The position numbers and the translations under genes were made by a program. The notes beneath the pieces are model-generated. The model was not told the origin of the DNA and made no database searches. It saw nothing but the letters and a program-made list of their open reading frames with translations. Below, piece after piece: positions 5,540 to 7,784 of a DNA stretch of 7,784 nucleotides (position 1 is its first letter; each line of letters opens with the position of its first letter). This stretch comes from Desulfurococcales archaeon ex4484_217_1 (GTDB taxonomy: Archaea > Thermoproteota > Thermoprotei_A > EX4484-217-1), in contig NJED01000030.1 of NCBI GenBank assembly GCA_002254745.1, positions 1 through 7,784 of the forward strand, read 5' to 3'.

Positions 5540-5983
5540 ATGGCTAAAGTATATACCGTTGGACATTCAAATAGAAGCTTCAGTGAGTTTATACAGTTAT
5601 TAAAACAGTATGGTATTGAAGTTATTGTTGATGTTAGGAGATTCCCTAAAAGTACTAAGTATCCTCACTTTAACAGGGAAATTCTTGAAGATGAACTAGG
5701 CAAATATAATATAAAATATATTTGGCTAGGCGGCCTTCTAGGCGGATTTAGAAAGGGAGGTTATAGAAACTATATGCTATCTAAAGACTACATGGAAGGT
5801 ATAAGGAGGCTTATATCTATAATCCTTAGGTACGATAATAAAGTAGCTATAATGTGTTCTGAGAAGCTATGGTTTAAGTGTCATAGAAGGTTCATTTCAG
5901 ACACTCTAGTAAGCAAAGGCATTGAAGTAAACCACATAATTGATAAGAATAGGACTTCTAAGCACAGATTAAAGAGGGTTTAA
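5540..5983 (+). CDS. DUF488 family protein
   Basis: This 147-residue protein is a clear member of the DUF488 family, whose function is not established. The N-terminal Y-T-V-G-H-S-N-R-S (5-13), the strand and loop V-I-V-D-V-R-R-F-P-K-S (28-38) and P-H-F-N (42-45) are the family's first conserved block. The second is I-M-C-S-E (104-108) followed by C-H-R-R (114-117), so two cysteines (C106, C114), a glutamate and a histidine probably line the active or metal site. The glycine-rich L-G-G-L-L-G-G-F (63-70) separates the two. The length is close to the family norm and no residues appear missing. The protein is cytoplasmic. It is divergent from the acetyltransferase, with a palindrome-rich spacer between them, and is 52 bases before the next gene, which seems to have its own TATA element. 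Confidence 0.85.
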   Translation: MAKVYTVGHSNRSFSEFIQLLKQYGIEVIVDVRRFPKSTKYPHFNREILEDELGKYNIKYIWLGGLLGGFRKGGYRNYMLSKDYMEGIRRLISIILRYDNKVAIMCSEKLWFKCHRRFISDTLVSKGIEVNHIIDKNRTSKHRLKRV

Positions 5984-5995
5984 AAAGTAATAGGG

Positions 5996-6010
5996 CTATA
6001 TTTTATATAG
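5996..6010 (+). promoter_or_regulatory. TATA-type promoter of the zinc-ribbon/nuclease-fold gene
   Basis: CTATATTTTATATAG, itself nearly palindromic, lies 26-40 bases before the TTG at 6036. Initiation is predicted between about 6024 and 6032, so the transcript begins just before the frame-0 start. This argues that the true gene begins at 6036 rather than at a start codon inside the downstream frame. Confidence 0.5.
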
Positions 6011-6024
6011 TAAGTGCATAAGCT

Positions 6025-6028
6025 GGTG
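6025..6028 (+). promoter_or_regulatory. Ribosome-site candidate for the TTG start at 6036
   Basis: GGTG lies 7 bases before the TTG and matches part of the GGAGGTGA consensus. No comparable site precedes the TTG at 6115 or the ATG at 6169 in the downstream frame, so it helps to decide the start. Confidence 0.4.
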
Positions 6029-6035
6029 TGCCTTT

Positions 6036-7020
6036 TTGAGTATAGCAGTAGAGAAAAGCAAGGATTTAATGCTCGCCGAAACCCTACTCAAGGATCCAGC
6101 ATTACTTAAAATACTTGAAATTATGGTTGAGGAAAAAGAAACTCGAACAAGGCATAGAGTATCCCAGAATGAAGAAATTCCCGGAGTGGCAGGAAAAAAT
6201 GAAAACCCTTATAGAGCTGGGTCTTGTCGAAGAGAAAATATTAGATAGAGTTATTGAATGTCCTTCATGCGGTAAAATCCATGTAAGTACTAGGTTTAAA
6301 TGTCCCTCATGTGGCTCCATAAATATGGTTAGAACAGAAATAATACAGCACATAACTTGCGGTTTTGTTGATACAAAGCTGAAATTTATTCGGCGCTTAA
6401 AGGGTGGGGGCGAGGAACTAATCTGCCCTAATTGTAAAATAGCGTTACGTGAAGAAGGAATAGATTACCGTATTTTAGGTGAAATTTTCGAATGTATTGA
6501 CTGCGGCAGAAGAGCTGACAGACCTAGGATAGAGTTTAAATGTAGAAATTGCTTACACGAGTTTGACATAACAACAGCAAAGTACAGAGCAGTTTACATG
6601 TATAGGACAACAGACTATGGAATTAAGCTCCTACAGTCAGGCAATCTAATAAGAAACCTAATATTACTCTCACTTACCTCTAAAGGATTTCGTGTAGAAA
6701 GAAACGCTACATTAAAGGGGATTTCAGGCGTAAACCATAGGTTTGATATTATAGTTAGGTCAGGTAAGTCATTAATAGGCGTAGACTATAGACCTGTAAG
6801 CTCTGCTGAATCGCAGATAACAGACCTATTAGCCCATATAGCTAAGTTCATGGACTTTCCAGGGATAAAGTACATTTATGTAACAGATAGCTCATCGGAA
6901 AGTGTAAGAAAAGTTGCTTCAAGTCAGGGCGTTAACCTAGTTTCCGGTAAGTCCATTACTGAAATACTTAGTCAAATACTTGAACTTGTAAAAAGGTTTA
7001 GAGAGGAAGAAAAGACATAA
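6036..7020 (+). CDS. Zinc-ribbon (TackOD1-like) protein with PD-(D/E)XK-like C-terminal domain, frameshifted
   Basis: As sequenced the gene is split: a TTG start at 6036 opens one frame, but the protein continues in the +1 frame after the A-run at 6133-6137. Removing one A joins them as V-E-E-K-K-L-E-Q and gives 327 residues. Parts, numbered on that joined product: a leucine-rich helical N-terminus (about 11-60); a cysteine-rich region with six knuckles, C75/C78, C89/C92, H105/C108, C130/C133, C153/C156 and C169/C172, whose order and the H-x-x-C-G step resemble the archaeal TackOD1 metal-binding output domain; and a C-terminal domain (about 203-325) with D237, D250 and R252 in the place of the restriction-nuclease-fold D...(D/E)xK motif. 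Arg replacing Lys makes catalysis doubtful. The role is unknown, possibly signal output or nucleic-acid binding. A downstream-only product from TTG 6115 (301 residues) or ATG 6169 is the alternative. Confidence 0.7.
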
Positions 7021-7784
7021 GCATAGATACTAAGTAGTCTACGTAAGTGTAAAACACTGCTATTATAGCGTAAAGGAGGGCCATATGTAATACTCCTTCA
7101 GCTACAGTCCCCGACCTTATTTTACCTATTGCTATACATGAAGGAGCGGTAATAAGTAAAGTTGTGTAGTATAGGAGTCCCTTCATCTGATTTGGTGTTA
7201 GCAATATAGCGAATAGTCTTCCACCACCTTTTCTAACAGACTCATATAATGCTGTGTTGAAGAATAGCAGGAACGCTGAAGCAATCATAAATATTATTAT
7301 TGAAGCGTAAATTATTGAAACATAAACTTTCATACTCCTACGTCTCTCTTCTTCAAATGCTTCAAGCCTTGTTGCATGAGATGAAGCACCTGAAAGTACT
7401 TGAGCAGCTCTCCCACCGCTCTCGTGAGCTTCAGCTACTGTTTCAATAAATCTTCTCGTAATCGGTGTTTGGTCTTTAAATGTTTCGCTTAGGGCTCTAG
7501 AAACATCTTCGCCAAGAATTATTCTTGCAACAGTCTTTTTTATGAGGCTTGTTAATGGACCTAAATCTTTTTCAGCCTCTATCTCTAATGCCTTGGGTAC
7601 AGTATACCCTGCTCTAACAAGTCCTGCAAGGTCGTATAGGAAGACAGGTATTGAAAGTTCTACTTTGCGTTTCCACCTGTAATCCATGTATTTAACTAGG
7701 GCATATGGTGTTGCTAGTACAATTACGAACAACACTAAGGTGTTTATGAAGTTTACATCGTATGGTAGTAGGACGGGTATAGGC
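6998..7784 (-). CDS. Type II/IV secretion system F-domain membrane protein (ArlJ/TadC/PilC-like), 5' end outside window
   Basis: This is the C-terminal part of an inner-membrane platform protein of the GspF/PilC/ArlJ family. The frame stays open to the end of the window through P-I-P-V-L-L-P-Y-D-V-N-F, so the GTG at 7735 is internal and the true start lies beyond 7784. A first helix (about 7690-7750) is followed by a T2SSF domain (about 7320-7660) with the signature G-L-V-R-A-G-Y-T-V-P-K-A-L and, later, E-A-H-E-S-G-G-R-A. Then come one helix (S-I-I-Y-A-S-I-I-I-F-M-I-A-S) and two or three more near the C-terminus. Such proteins hold the motor ATPase at the membrane and drive pilus, archaellum or secretion filament assembly. 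A GspE-like ATPase gene is expected beyond the right edge. The 3' end overlaps the convergent neighbour by 23 bases. Confidence 0.87.
   Translation of the reverse strand, partial: PIPVLLPYDVNFINTLVLFVIVLATPYALVKYMDYRWKRKVELSIPVFLYDLAGLVRAGYTVPKALEIEAEKDLGPLTSLIKKTVARIILGEDVSRALSETFKDQTPITRRFIETVAEAHESGGRAAQVLSGASSHATRLEAFEEERRRSMKVYVSIIYASIIIFMIASAFLLFFNTALYESVRKGGGRLFAILLTPNQMKGLLYYTTLLITAPSCIAIGKIRSGTVAEGVLHMALLYAIIAVFYTYVDYLVSMLMSFLPL

Noticed and set aside
6138..6248. Continuation of frame 0 after the A5 run as the real C-terminus of a 70-residue protein
   Set aside because: The residues after about codon 35 are basic and low in hydrophobic pattern, while the overlapping +1 frame is well structured. 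The frame-0 tail is read as an artefact of the frameshift.
6102..6353. Minus-strand open frame of 83 codons
   Set aside because: It is antisense to the zinc-ribbon region, whose CxxC pairs are strongly patterned on the plus strand.
7733..7735. GTG as the start of the secretion F protein
   Set aside because: The frame remains open and hydrophobic to the window end, and this GTG falls within the first membrane helix, so it is an internal valine codon.
1..7784. CRISPR array, tRNA/rRNA, insertion sequence or integration site
   Set aside because: No regularly spaced direct repeats, tRNA-like cloverleaf, transposase or integrase reading frame, or flanking direct repeats were seen. Intergenic gaps are all under about 120 bases.

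Overview
This window looks like chromosomal DNA from an AT-rich thermophilic crenarchaeon (Thermoproteota). The grounds are archaeal-type promoters (TATA elements about 25 bases before predicted transcript starts), GGAGG/GGTGA-type ribosome binding sites mixed with probable leaderless starts, AGG/AGA arginine and ATA isoleucine codons throughout, and several archaeal protein families: an Ard1-type N-terminal acetyltransferase, an archaeal CcdA/thioredoxin-fold pair, a zinc-ribbon plus nuclease-fold protein, and an archaeal type II/IV secretion F protein. The genus cannot be fixed from this sequence alone.

Layout. A small ribbon-helix-helix DNA-binding protein (64-240, +) faces a run of seven minus-strand genes. 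In transcription order these are an Ard1/RimI acetyltransferase (5422-4937), a PA14-domain protein without a signal peptide (4869-4144), a 97-residue protein of unknown function (4045-3752), a membrane-anchored CPAC thioredoxin-fold protein (3689-3162), a CcdA-like six-helix membrane protein (3158-2511), an HD-domain dNTP triphosphohydrolase homologue (2446-974) and an UlaG-like metallo-beta-lactamase-fold hydrolase (912-247). Only the thioredoxin/CcdA pair is tightly coupled (2 bases apart). The others are separated by about 60-100 bases that mostly contain their own TATA-like element, so this is a string of short transcription units rather than one operon.

Divergent from the acetyltransferase is a DUF488 protein (5540-5983, +). 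The shared 117-base spacer holds two inverted repeats. Downstream on the same strand is a gene (6036-7020) with three parts: a helical N-terminus, a cysteine-rich zinc-binding region resembling TackOD1, and a probable PD-(D/E)XK-like C-terminal domain. As sequenced it is split by a one-base frame change near a run of five A at 6133-6137. Its 3' end overlaps by 23 bases the 3' end of a convergent secretion-system F gene (6998 to beyond 7784, -), which runs off the window.

Functionally the window is a mix of housekeeping and accessory genes: nucleotide control (HD), protein N-terminal acetylation, extracytoplasmic thiol redox (thioredoxin plus CcdA) and assembly of a pilus, archaellum or secretion machine (F protein). 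I see no CRISPR array, tRNA, rRNA, insertion sequence or integrase, and no gene-free stretch longer than about 120 bases. The least explained items are the frame-broken zinc/nuclease-fold protein, the apparently cytoplasmic PA14 protein and the palindromic DUF488/acetyltransferase spacer.
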